Shown here: piece after piece, positions 25,101 through 32,910 of the stretch | How positions within the stretch are numbered: position 1 is the stretch's first letter | Layout: the number at the start of each line of letters is the position of its first letter | NCBI GenBank assembly: GCA_017650325.1 | Contig: JAGCFC010000121.1 | Location: 1 to 36,580 of the forward strand | Direction: 5' to 3' | Length of the DNA: 36,580 nt | From: Salinivirgaceae bacterium | GTDB taxonomy: Bacteria > Bacteroidota > Bacteroidia > Bacteroidales > SZUA-534 | Program-made: the position numbers and the translations under genes | The notes under the pieces: generated by a model | What the model saw: only the letters and a program-made list of their open reading frames with translations | Told to the model about the DNA's origin: nothing | Databases searched by the model: none

Positions 25101-26369
25101 TTAATCTTTCAAGCAACCTATTGGCACTATCATAACTCCATCGGAGCGTTGGTACGCATACGAGCCCGTGGCGGTCAGCACCATCAGGAAAGACGGTGAT
25201 TTCATTCTTTCGGTATCTATTTTACCAGCCAGTCTTTTGAGTGTCTTAACGCCTTCTTCAATCAAGGTTTCGCCACCCAATTTAACCTCAACCAGTCCGT
25301 ATCGTCCGTCACGCAAATGCACCACAGCGTCGCACTCCAAGCCGTTGTTGTCGCGATAATGGAACACTTCGCCGTCGAGAGCGTCGGCGTAAACCCGCAA
25401 ATCGCGTACAGCCATAGTTTCAAATAGCAATCCGAAGGTGTTAAGGTCGTTCATCAGGTCTTTCGGCCCAATTCCCAAAGCGGCCGTTGCCACCGATGGG
25501 TCAACAAAATAGCGTGTGTCGGAAGTGCGAATGGCTGTTTTGCTCCGCAGATTGGGATTCCAAGCAGGCATATCCTCAATGACAAAAATCTTTTTCAGTG
25601 CCGAAATGTACGACACGATAGTGTTCTCGCTCATTGTCTCCTTATTGGAACCTGACAAATCAGCGCGTATGGTGCCTACAGATACTTGTCCGCCTTGGTG
25701 GCGGGCATAGCAGCGAAGCAGCCTGTGCGTAAATGCCGCATCGCGGTTAACGCCATCAACTCGCGAGATATCGCTCTTGCAAACAGCGTCAACATAATTC
25801 GAAGCCAGCTTCAACGCCACTTTACTTTCCAACCCAATCACGCCAGGCCAGCCTCCACGGCAAAGCAGATATGCTATCTCTTCAAGCGATTGGTCCAGTG
25901 CAATCGCAGCCTTATCGGATCCTTCGAACAGGTTCCGTAAACTGATTGCGCCATTCGACTCACCCGATTCCCATAAGCTCATCGGGCGCATTGTCAGCCA
26001 GGCAAAACGCCCAACGCCCGAATGGCTTATTTTGCTTTTGTCGGCAGGCACGGCCGAGCCTGTGAAAATATACAGACCGCGTTCTTTGCTGCGGTCAACT
26101 GCAAAGCGCGCGGCATCCCACAGTTGTGGCGCCAATTGCCACTCGTCCAAAAGGCGGGGAGCGTCGCCTTCCAAAAGCAAACCGGGATTGTTTTCCGCCA
26201 TCAGCAAGTAATCTTTACGCTTTCGCGGATCATCCAAATACAGCACGCTATGGGCTGCCTGTTCGGCTGTGGTTGTTTTTCCGCACCATTTGGGGCCTTC
26301 AACAACTACAACTCCGGCGGCTTTCAGTTGCTCTTTCAGCAGATTATCGGCAATTCTAAATCTATACAT
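25101..26369 (-). CDS. ATP-binding protein with C-terminal DUF4143 (second copy)
   Basis: It is a 422-aa paralogue by architecture, but not a close duplicate, of the ATPase next door. Walker A is GPKWCGKT (25-32) and the Walker B-like LLDEWQ carries D75-E76. YIFTGSAVPAD is the sensor-like segment. The C-terminal DUF4143 half ends with VFHYRDNNGLECDAVVHL and GLVEVKLGGE, a D..ExK arrangement like a PD-(D/E)XK fold. The function is unknown; family members are widespread, often in multiple copies per genome. It has its own promoter, an upstream 23-bp repeat array and a terminator, so it is a self-contained unit. Confidence 0.88.
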   Translation of the reverse strand: MYRFRIADNLLKEQLKAAGVVVVEGPKWCGKTTTAEQAAHSVLYLDDPRKRKDYLLMAENNPGLLLEGDAPRLLDEWQLAPQLWDAARFAVDRSKERGLYIFTGSAVPADKSKISHSGVGRFAWLTMRPMSLWESGESNGAISLRNLFEGSDKAAIALDQSLEEIAYLLCRGGWPGVIGLESKVALKLASNYVDAVCKSDISRVDGVNRDAAFTHRLLRCYARHQGGQVSVGTIRADLSGSNKETMSENTIVSYISALKKIFVIEDMPAWNPNLRSKTAIRTSDTRYFVDPSVATAALGIGPKDLMNDLNTFGLLFETMAVRDLRVYADALDGEVFHYRDNNGLECDAVVHLRDGRYGLVEVKLGGETLIEEGVKTLKRLAGKIDTERMKSPSFLMVLTATGSYAYQRSDGVMIVPIGCLKD

Positions 26370-26406
26370 TTTTCACTGCGTTTTTATCATTTTTTCTCTC
26401 TCGCTA

Positions 26407-26414
26407 CAAAGATA
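26407..26414 (-). promoter_or_regulatory. Predicted promoter of the second DUF4143 gene
   Basis: On the minus strand the -7 box TATCTTTG fits TAnnTTTG. A TTTG at 26436-26433 lies 18 nt upstream as a plausible -33 element. The start codon is 37 nt downstream. Confidence 0.65.
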
Positions 26415-26455
26415 ATTCTTTTTGCTGATAATCAAAATAGTTACGCATTTTTATT

Positions 26456-26570
26456 GTGGCATTTGAAGATTTTTTATTGTGCTATTTGAAGATTTTTTGT
26501 TGTGCCATTTGAAGATTTTTTATTGTGGCGTTTGAAGTTTTTTTTATTGTGCAATTTGGAGATTTTGTTT
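26456..26570 (-). repeat. Five-unit 23-bp tandem repeat array
   Basis: Units begin gtg at 26456, 26479, 26502, 26525 and 26549, with the core atttgaagattttttattg. The fourth unit is one base longer. On the minus strand it reads as A-rich repeats upstream of the DUF4143 promoter. There are no spacers, so it is not CRISPR. It may be curved DNA or a binding array. Confidence 0.85.
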
Positions 26571-26622
26571 GCACTTTTTCGGGAGGGGGGATAATCACAA
26601 AGCTAACAACGGCGTGTAAAAT

Positions 26623-26683
26623 CAGTTTTATTCAGATTAGTCTTTGGCAAATAAAAAAGGCCATCCTCATCGGATAGCCTTTT
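26623..26683 (-). terminator. Terminator of the AGCS symporter gene, repeated element copy
   Basis: It is the same element as at 25036-25098, differing by one indel and a few substitutions. The hairpin and T run face the minus strand, just downstream of the symporter stop at 26708. Confidence 0.75.
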
Positions 26684-26707
26684 AATAATTTATTGAACAC
26701 CAACAAA

Positions 26708-28270
26708 CTAATCCTTATCCCAAAAATCCGCATTGCTTATGCCGAACTCCTGCGGGTGGAAAACAGGTTCGCGGCCTTCTTTTTTCTGTCGTTCGTAATC
26801 TTTGAGCGCACGCAACGCCTGCGATGACAGCAGCAGTATGGCAATAATATTTATCCAGGCCATCAGCCCCACACCAATATCGCCCAATGTCCACACCGAG
26901 CCGCTTCCCGACAAAGAGCCGGCAAACACCGTCAGAACAGTGACGCCGCGCAGTATCCAGATAATCGCACGCTCGCCTTTATCGCTGGCCACATAACCTT
27001 TTTCTGATAATTCGGGGCGATTCCTGCGGCGACGCCAACGGCTGAACAGATAAACTAGGTTGGTCTCGGCGTAATAGTAATAGGCCATAATGGTTGTGAA
27101 AACAAAAAAGAAGAGCGCCACCGAAACAATTATGTCGCCTGCTTGCGGCCCGACAACGGTGCCCAATGCCGATGATGTGTAAAATACTCCCGGCTCGCCT
27201 GTTGGGGCATTGGCGTTTTGTTGAAGATAGGTAACGATGGTTTCGCCTGTGGGCGCAGTCTGCACATTGTCGATGATGTTGTACGTTTTGCACGCCAGAA
27301 TCATCAATGCCGTGGCGGTGCAGACAAGCAGCGTATCAATATAAACCGAAAACGCCTGCACAAATCCTTGTTTGACTGGGTGATTCACCGTTGCGGCCGC
27401 GGCAATTATCGGCCCGGTGCCTTGCCCGGCCTCGTTGCTGAAAATTCCACGTTTCACACCCATTGCTATTGTTGTGCCAAATATGGCGCCACCAACCTCG
27501 TCAACTCCCACAGCACCTCGCAACATCTGAATAAACATATCGGGGACGATATCGTAATTGACAGCGAGAACCACTATTGAAAGGACTATGTAAATAAAAG
27601 CCATAAACGGCGCAACTATCTGTGCCACATGGGCAATCCGCTTCACGCCTCCAATAATGACCAACGCTATCAGCAGAGCCACCACTGCACCGATAATCCA
27701 CGGCTCGATGCCAAACGTGCGCGCGCATGAAATGGCCACACCGTTGCACTGAAGCGGCGGCAGGCACACACCGCAAGCCAATGCCGTGAACACAGCAAAC
27801 AGGCAGGCGAAAAACGTGCTGTGCAGCCCCTTTTCGATATAATATGCCGGACCACCGCGGAACTGTCCGTTGTGCTTCTCCTTGTAGATTTGCGCCAGTG
27901 TGGCCTCGGCAAAGGCCGTGCCCGCGCCGAAAAAGGCGATAATCCACATCCAGACAATGGCTCCGGGACCGCCAAAACCGATGGCCGTGGCAACGCCGAC
28001 AATATTGCCCGTTCCCACGCGTCCCGACAACGCCAGCGCGAAAGCCTGAAACGAAGAAATGCCCACTCGCTTCTTGCCATTGTTGGCTGCGCCGAAAAGC
28101 AGACGGAACATCTCGCCAAACCGCCGCACCTGAACAAAGCGTGTGCGCAAACTGAAATATAGTCCCGCAGCCAGACATAAAACCACCAGCGCAGGACACC
28201 AAACCAAACCATTTATAAAAGATACCGCCGAGGCGAACCAATCACCTATGTGGTAGAAAAAACTGCTCAA
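26708..28270 (-). CDS. Sodium:alanine (AGCS family) symporter
   Basis: It is an inner-membrane Na+-coupled amino acid importer, typically for alanine or glycine. At 520 aa it has about eleven hydrophobic segments. The family signature SGRVGTGNIVGVATAIGFGG lies near residue 88, followed by PGAIVWMWIIAFFGAGTAFAE. Also diagnostic are GGPAYYIEKG, VKRGIFSNEAGQGTGP and a long final loop with basic residues. Codon use is GC-rich and core-like, unlike the defence operons either side. A near-consensus -7 box (TATCTTG at 28363-28357 on the minus strand) lies about 90 nt upstream. It has no evident functional link with its neighbours. Confidence 0.93.
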   Translation of the reverse strand: MSSFFYHIGDWFASAVSFINGLVWCPALVVLCLAAGLYFSLRTRFVQVRRFGEMFRLLFGAANNGKKRVGISSFQAFALALSGRVGTGNIVGVATAIGFGGPGAIVWMWIIAFFGAGTAFAEATLAQIYKEKHNGQFRGGPAYYIEKGLHSTFFACLFAVFTALACGVCLPPLQCNGVAISCARTFGIEPWIIGAVVALLIALVIIGGVKRIAHVAQIVAPFMAFIYIVLSIVVLAVNYDIVPDMFIQMLRGAVGVDEVGGAIFGTTIAMGVKRGIFSNEAGQGTGPIIAAAATVNHPVKQGFVQAFSVYIDTLLVCTATALMILACKTYNIIDNVQTAPTGETIVTYLQQNANAPTGEPGVFYTSSALGTVVGPQAGDIIVSVALFFFVFTTIMAYYYYAETNLVYLFSRWRRRRNRPELSEKGYVASDKGERAIIWILRGVTVLTVFAGSLSGSGSVWTLGDIGVGLMAWINIIAILLLSSQALRALKDYERQKKEGREPVFHPQEFGISNADFWDKD

Positions 28271-28420
28271 AACGCAACCAGATTTTTAGATTTCACTTTA
28301 TGCGCGTCAACTAAATGCATTGTTAAACACACACTTACATTCTAAATTTTGCGGCGCAAGATAGTTTTTTTCTGTTTTTCAGCAGAACAATTATTTTCAC
28401 TTTTGATTAGTCAAAAAATT

Positions 28421-28495
28421 GATTGCAAAATCGGCAAATATATGGTGCCCGAAACCATCAGGTTTGACTGGAAGGATGATGACTATCACGAGTGA
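28421..28495 (+). pseudogene. 3' fragment of a DUF5131 gene (right copy of direct repeat)
   Basis: These 75 bp encode the last 24 residues and stop codon of the protein at 13581-14384 (KIGKYMVPETIRF, WKDDDYHE), with two amino acid changes (Tyr to Cys, Glu to Asp). There is no start or upstream homology beyond a few bases. It is a non-functional relic. Confidence 0.88.
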
Positions 28496-28631
28496 GAGGA
28501 TGCGAATCGCACGACATTCGCTGCAAATTTTGAAGGAAATGTTGGTAAGATTCGCTTCAATTGCAAGAATACCAGTTATGTTTTGGGGAAGATAGGTAAG
28601 GCGGGGACAATAAATAAAAAGCCAACAAAAC

Positions 28632-28666
28632 GGGCGGAATCGATGATTTTTTAGCCGATTCCGCCC
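28632..28666 (-). terminator. Strong intrinsic terminator of a lost gene
   Basis: A perfect 11-bp stem pairs gggcggaatcg (28632-28642) with cgattccgccc (28656-28666). On the minus strand it is followed by a T-rich stretch. It lies about 20 nt downstream of the truncated reading frame ending at 28687. Confidence 0.8.
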
Positions 28667-28686
28667 TGATTGTGCTTGCTTATTTT

Positions 28687-28818
28687 CTAATCTAACGGGG
28701 CTGGCTCATCGTCTTCAATACTTCCTACGGGCGAAGCATCAAAAACCAAAAATATTTCAAGGAAAGCAGTCTCGCGGTAGAAATAGTTGGGGTCGTCGGT
28801 CTGTTTGTCCTCCCAAGT
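28687..28818 (-). pseudogene. Truncated 3' end of an unidentified gene
   Basis: The minus-strand frame reads WEDKQTDDPNYFYRETAF, then LEIFLVFDASPVGSIEDD, and ends EPAPLD before TAG at 28687-28689. A stop lies immediately upstream in frame (28819-28821), so only about 43 codons remain. The protein-like composition, core-type codons and retained terminator argue for a real gene end. I do not recognise the family. Confidence 0.5.
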
Positions 28819-28911
28819 TCACAAACTGTAGTATCACTACATATCAAGCGATTTGCGAAGAATATTTCCTTTGTACTAATTAAACAATAGAAAATTATTG
28901 CCTAGTGAAAA

Positions 28912-31206
28912 CTATTTACGCTGTTTAACCTCATTCCAAAAATTATAAAATTGTGATTTACAATCATCTTCAGCGCCAAGAATCTCATTGATTTCGTATT
29001 TAAGTCCATACGAAATTGTTGAAGCTTGTTTTGTCTTACCATCACTATGAATTTTTATAATATCATACTTTACCAACAAGGGTATAATTTCATCTATAAC
29101 CATTTTAGGATTACTAGATATATAAGAACCTTCCTCTATGTTCTTTTTATAAATCCAAGAAACTTTGGAATACTTATTAATTAATTTTTTTACAGTCTTA
29201 TAAAAATCTGTAGGTTCATATCCCGAATTAGCATCAGACATTATACTAATAATATTTGTTTTTATGCCATAAGCATTTAGCAACTTGTCAATTTGCGTAG
29301 GAGAATATTCCGAATCATAATTTATTCCGTCTGACGAATACGAAATGCTTTTTATATCACAGCTTTCAGTAATAATGACATTGTTGAATCTATTTTTCCT
29401 TCCATTAATCTTTAAACCGCTAAATGAGCAGTTTTCAAACTTAATATTAACTAGTTCTGTCTTCCTATAACTAATGTTAGTAAACGTGCATTTATTAAAC
29501 ACAATATTTTGAATTTTCTTATTTTCAAATACTAAACTAGAGAAAATGACATCGGATATTTCTATGGTCTCTGTATTTTGAATATTGTCCAAAACATACG
29601 GGATGATTGTTCCAACATTTGGTTGCACGTATGTAGGTTTCCATTCCTTTTGGATTATTGCGGTCAGCAATCCCTTAACTACACTAATTTTAGAACCATT
29701 ATCAATATTTTTCGCCAAATAATCTGCTACGGTATCTGGTAATTGTGCAGTGTTTAAAAATGCGCTTACATAACTCCATTGCCCTGTTCTAACAGCATCA
29801 TCTATTTGACCGCTTAATGCAATAGCAAGAAAATAGTTTTTAAACTCCTCGTGATCAAATTTACGATCATTATCATTTGTATTAATTAGCAATGCATAAG
29901 AATCTACCATCCTTAAAACTTTGTGCTTGATATCTTCACTTATTTTCCATTCTTCCATAAGAATAGTCAGCAATAATTGAATACTCTCTTTTGAAAGGAA
30001 ATCCTTTTTATTATTCCACATTTCCTCCGCGACAGTAGCTAAAAATTGCCTATGTTGTCCAAAGGTTAAATACGGTTCCCCCGTTATATTATCATTCGCA
30101 TTATTTGAAAATTTTTCAACCTCTCGTCGAATAAAAGCGTCTATTATTTCATTAATAGTATCTAAGTGATTGTCTGATTTCTTTACGAAATCAACTGGAC
30201 TGATACTATCGTCATACGAAAATTGAACTAATTTCGTAAAAAGGTATGGCCTTGCTAATAACGGGTTCTTGGGATTAAGTATTTTAGCTAATTCTTCATA
30301 GTCATTTTCGCTATATGCATATTCATCAAGATATTTAACACATTGTTCTTTTTCCCAATTTTTTATTTTTATCTCATTGAACATACAAGAATCTCCACTA
30401 TCAATATAATTATGTAGAATCCTTGTTTGTTGAATATAGTTTTGGGTATCAAAGAAAGTACGACGTGATGCCGCAATTAGCGCGCCATTGCCATCCATCT
30501 GAGATACAAAACTTGACAACGAGCCAAGAGCTTTTTCGCCTCCTATTTCCACAGCCAACTCATCGAAACCATCTATTCCTAAAACAACGAGTTTATGCTT
30601 TACCAACGTCAAAATTGTAGAATAATAGATTCCTCTTACTCGCAACTCCACCAATTCAAACATAATGGCCTCATTAAGTCTGACTAACTCACGACCATGC
30701 AAATCAATGTGTAAAAAAACATATTTACTTTTATGATCTAAAAACTCTTTTGCTTTTTTATATTGAAACTGCCTCAATAACATTGATTTACCGTATCCGG
30801 CATCCGCGGTAACGAAACAAATTTTAGTACCAGAATAATTACCGCTAATCTCTTTTTCCAATATATCTAGAGACGTTCCTTCTGTACATTCACCAATTTC
30901 ATTGTATAATATCGATTGAGAATCCACGAAATGAGACTCTACGTTGTACTTTTGTATTATTTTATCAGCCAAACAACTTAATTCTGCCAAAACCTCTCTC
31001 AAATATTTGGGGTATGGTACAAAGTTGGCACCATCATTAACCATTATCGTTCCCGTATCAACATCTTCAGATACATTTATAGAAATATCTTTTCCATTTC
31101 TACAGAACATAATATCTCCTGTATTGGAATCTGCAATCACTTCATACTCATCATCTGCAAATGACTGAATATCTTTGACAATATCATTAAATCTATTTTT
31201 ATTCAT
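28912..31206 (-). CDS. NACHT-type STAND NTPase with pentapeptide-like C-terminal region
   Basis: This is a 764-aa predicted signal-transduction NTPase. The N-terminal 100 residues show no known effector motif. The P-loop TADAGYGKS is at 133-141, Walker B/NACHT motif LVVLGIDGFDEL at 206-217, and a sensor-like AASRRT at 245-250. A KFDHEEFKNYFLAIAL segment (449-464) resembles the winged-helix end of NACHT modules. Residues about 556-620 form irregular pentapeptide-like repeats (IVFNKCTFTNI, VNIKFENCSFSGL), and a further 140-residue C-terminal domain follows. NACHT proteins in bacteria act as phage sensors (bNACHT, Avs-like); since no effector domain is fused, the overlapping NYN gene is the likely effector. 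The gene is AT-rich and last in the operon. Confidence 0.83.
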   Translation of the reverse strand: MNKNRFNDIVKDIQSFADDEYEVIADSNTGDIMFCRNGKDISINVSEDVDTGTIMVNDGANFVPYPKYLREVLAELSCLADKIIQKYNVESHFVDSQSILYNEIGECTEGTSLDILEKEISGNYSGTKICFVTADAGYGKSMLLRQFQYKKAKEFLDHKSKYVFLHIDLHGRELVRLNEAIMFELVELRVRGIYYSTILTLVKHKLVVLGIDGFDELAVEIGGEKALGSLSSFVSQMDGNGALIAASRRTFFDTQNYIQQTRILHNYIDSGDSCMFNEIKIKNWEKEQCVKYLDEYAYSENDYEELAKILNPKNPLLARPYLFTKLVQFSYDDSISPVDFVKKSDNHLDTINEIIDAFIRREVEKFSNNANDNITGEPYLTFGQHRQFLATVAEEMWNNKKDFLSKESIQLLLTILMEEWKISEDIKHKVLRMVDSYALLINTNDNDRKFDHEEFKNYFLAIALSGQIDDAVRTGQWSYVSAFLNTAQLPDTVADYLAKNIDNGSKISVVKGLLTAIIQKEWKPTYVQPNVGTIIPYVLDNIQNTETIEISDVIFSSLVFENKKIQNIVFNKCTFTNISYRKTELVNIKFENCSFSGLKINGRKNRFNNVIITESCDIKSISYSSDGINYDSEYSPTQIDKLLNAYGIKTNIISIMSDANSGYEPTDFYKTVKKLINKYSKVSWIYKKNIEEGSYISSNPKMVIDEIIPLLVKYDIIKIHSDGKTKQASTISYGLKYEINEILGAEDDCKSQFYNFWNEVKQRK

Positions 31207-32009
31207 ATTTCAGATATTTTGATATTTGGGTTAAACTTATACAGATAATTTGAATAATCCGTCAAACTTCTACTTTGCCGTGTTAATTCAGAATCGTCTA
31301 GATGGACATTGTTGTTAATTGCTTGTCTTGTTCTAATTTTCAAATTTAGCACGACTTCGCTATGTTTGATACTGCATAAAACAATCCCAGGAAACAAGTC
31401 AACGTCATTTGACAAAACATAAATAACTTTTGTTTTTTCATCCTCACCATAAGTCAAAATATCGCAAACCATAATACTATCAACCATCTTTTGCTCAATA
31501 CGATAAAAAACAGCATTAGTGTTCTGACAATTTGAAATATGACAAATTTTACTGCGTTTTTTGGTAAACTTTTTCAAAATGTTAACAGGACAAACATCTT
31601 TATTATCATCCTTCTCACATTCTATTCGACTAATATTAGAAGTGTTAACTACCAACTGAGGAAGTCCTTCTTTTTCTCTACAAGTATTATCCCAAACGCC
31701 ATCAACTCCAAACATTTGGTCCGCGATTTCAAGGGTTCCACTAATAGTTTTATTTCCATTGGGTACAGGAAACAAATCTACAGATACAGCACTTAACTTT
31801 TGTTGTATTCTAGACCCTTTGTTTGTCAATCCATTTTTGTCATACCAACCACCGTAAGCTCTCATAACAATATGTTCCACCGAATTATAATCACTTTTAA
31901 TTTCATTAATAATTTCGGTTAACAATGATTGAACATTACTTCCATCTTCACTATCATCCTGCTTAAAAATATTGTTATAATCAATTATTACAACTGCCGT
32001 ATCTTTCAT
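31203..32009 (-). CDS. NYN/PIN-like predicted RNase paired with the NACHT protein
   Basis: A 268-aa protein with the acidic residues of a NYN nuclease: D10 in VVIIDYNNIF, D177 and D183 in QKMVDSIMVCDIL, and D202/D204 in YVLSNDVDLFPGI. The order matches the (V)DG-N, K-x-VD-x5-D and S-x-D-x-DF pattern of the family. An insert between the first and second motifs carries C131, C140, C156 and C161, a possible zinc site. The start codon of the NACHT gene overlaps its stop (4 nt), so the two are produced together. A toxic RNase released by a sensor NTPase on infection is the most economical reading, but it is inference. It begins 19 nt after the upstream HIT gene. Confidence 0.78.
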   Translation of the reverse strand: MKDTAVVIIDYNNIFKQDDSEDGSNVQSLLTEIINEIKSDYNSVEHIVMRAYGGWYDKNGLTNKGSRIQQKLSAVSVDLFPVPNGNKTISGTLEIADQMFGVDGVWDNTCREKEGLPQLVVNTSNISRIECEKDDNKDVCPVNILKKFTKKRSKICHISNCQNTNAVFYRIEQKMVDSIMVCDILTYGEDEKTKVIYVLSNDVDLFPGIVLCSIKHSEVVLNLKIRTRQAINNNVHLDDSELTRQSRSLTDYSNYLYKFNPNIKISEI

Positions 32010-32028
32010 TTTCTTGTAATTATCATTT

Positions 32029-32910
32029 TTAATACTTCTGCTTCCCTGGTATAACTCCTCTCACCCCGCCTTTCGGGTTCTCAACATCGCCTTTATAGCG
32101 CGGAATCAGGTGAATGTGAACGTGAAAAACGCTTTGCCCTGCGGCCTCGCCAACGTTTATACCCACGTTGAAGCCATCGGGGTGAAAACGCTCCGCCAAC
32201 AGTTTTTTGCAATGGTTCACCAAAAGCCACAAGGCTCGCTGTTCACGTGTTGTTAAGTCGAAATAACTGGCAACGTGGCGTTTGGGGATAATCAACGTGT
32301 GGCCTTTGCTCACTGGGTAGCCGTCGAAAAAGGCCACGGCGGTGGCGGTCTCGCTCAACAATTCCACTTTCGGATTCAGATTGCAGAATGGGCAACCTTG
32401 GGCAATCTCATATTTCTTTTTGTAGTCGGTCTTGTTGAAGTGCTTGTACTCGTAGATTTCGCAATTCTCGTTTGCATATACGCTTTTGTACGGCAGCACG
32501 ACATTACACTGATAGGTGGGTTGCTTATGTACAAAATGCGTGCGGAATCCTTCGCTTTTCAAATCGCGGCGGACTGCGAAATAGGCGGTTCCCGTTGGTT
32601 TGAGCAGTTCTGAAACCGACATCAGCACTTCGGCCTGCTCTTCGGGTTCAAGAACATTGAGTACGTAATTGCAAATTATTGTGTCAAAGCGTTTTGTCGG
32701 GTACTCGGGGCGGTAATAGTTGTCGTAACCAACAATATTGTAGCCTTCTTTCTGAAGTTGGTCGGTGTCGAATCCAAAACCACAGCCGAAATCAAGAATC
32801 TCGCCTTTCAAAAGGTTGTTTTGTTCCAGCCAACGTGTTGGAAACGAATATGTTGTGCGCTCTTTGGCCGTCAAATGTGGGTTGTTCTTTATCTTTTTCA
32901 TCGCTCCCAA
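32029..32910 (-). CDS. Class I SAM methyltransferase fused to HIT-family hydrolase
   Basis: This is a 293-aa two-domain protein. Residues about 15-160 are a small Rossmann methyltransferase with SAM loop EILDFGCGFGFD (37-48) and acidic GYDNYY (61-66). Residues about 170-290 are a HIT domain with CPFC (173-176), PKRHVASYFDL and the histidine triad HVHIHLIP (263-270). HIT enzymes hydrolyse nucleotidyl bonds such as in Ap4A or adenylated proteins; the methyl acceptor is unknown. The start could be Met4 (32901), as the first codons overlap the upstream gene. Codon use is GC-richer than the NYN and NACHT genes that follow, so the operon is a compositional mosaic. Confidence 0.88.
   Translation of the reverse strand: MGAMKKIKNNPHLTAKERTTYSFPTRWLEQNNLLKGEILDFGCGFGFDTDQLQKEGYNIVGYDNYYRPEYPTKRFDTIICNYVLNVLEPEEQAEVLMSVSELLKPTGTAYFAVRRDLKSEGFRTHFVHKQPTYQCNVVLPYKSVYANENCEIYEYKHFNKTDYKKKYEIAQGCPFCNLNPKVELLSETATAVAFFDGYPVSKGHTLIIPKRHVASYFDLTTREQRALWLLVNHCKKLLAERFHPDGFNVGINVGEAAGQSVFHVHIHLIPRYKGDVENPKGGVRGVIPGKQKY

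Larger units (their letters stand above)
26370..26707. other. 338-bp intergenic region between symporter and DUF4143 gene
   Basis: In minus-strand order it contains the symporter terminator element (26683-26623), a degenerate TTTTTCGGG element (about 26592-26571), a five-unit 23-bp repeat array, and the DUF4143 promoter. No ORF is present. Confidence 0.7.
28271..28911. other. 641-bp gene-free region with relics
   Basis: It holds the symporter promoter region, the duplicated 3' end of a DUF5131 gene (28421-28495), about 135 bp without recognised content, a strong minus-strand terminator (28632-28666) and the truncated gene end it served (28687-28818). It looks like a recombination scar at the edge of the island. 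Confidence 0.65.

Noticed and set aside
23576-26369. DUF4143 genes as part of the neighbouring restriction operon
   Set aside because: They have their own promoters and terminators, 412 bp separate them from the methyltransferase gene, and the family occurs widely outside defence loci.
26456-26570. CRISPR array
   Set aside because: The 23-bp units are contiguous with no unique spacers, and no cas genes are nearby. The 32-bp-spaced elements at 24919-25000 likewise have only similar, short intervening sequence.
28496-28631. Continuation of the DUF5131 relic reading frame past its stop
   Set aside because: The frame stays open for about 50 codons but shows no match to the DUF5131 gene's flank or any motif; probably chance.
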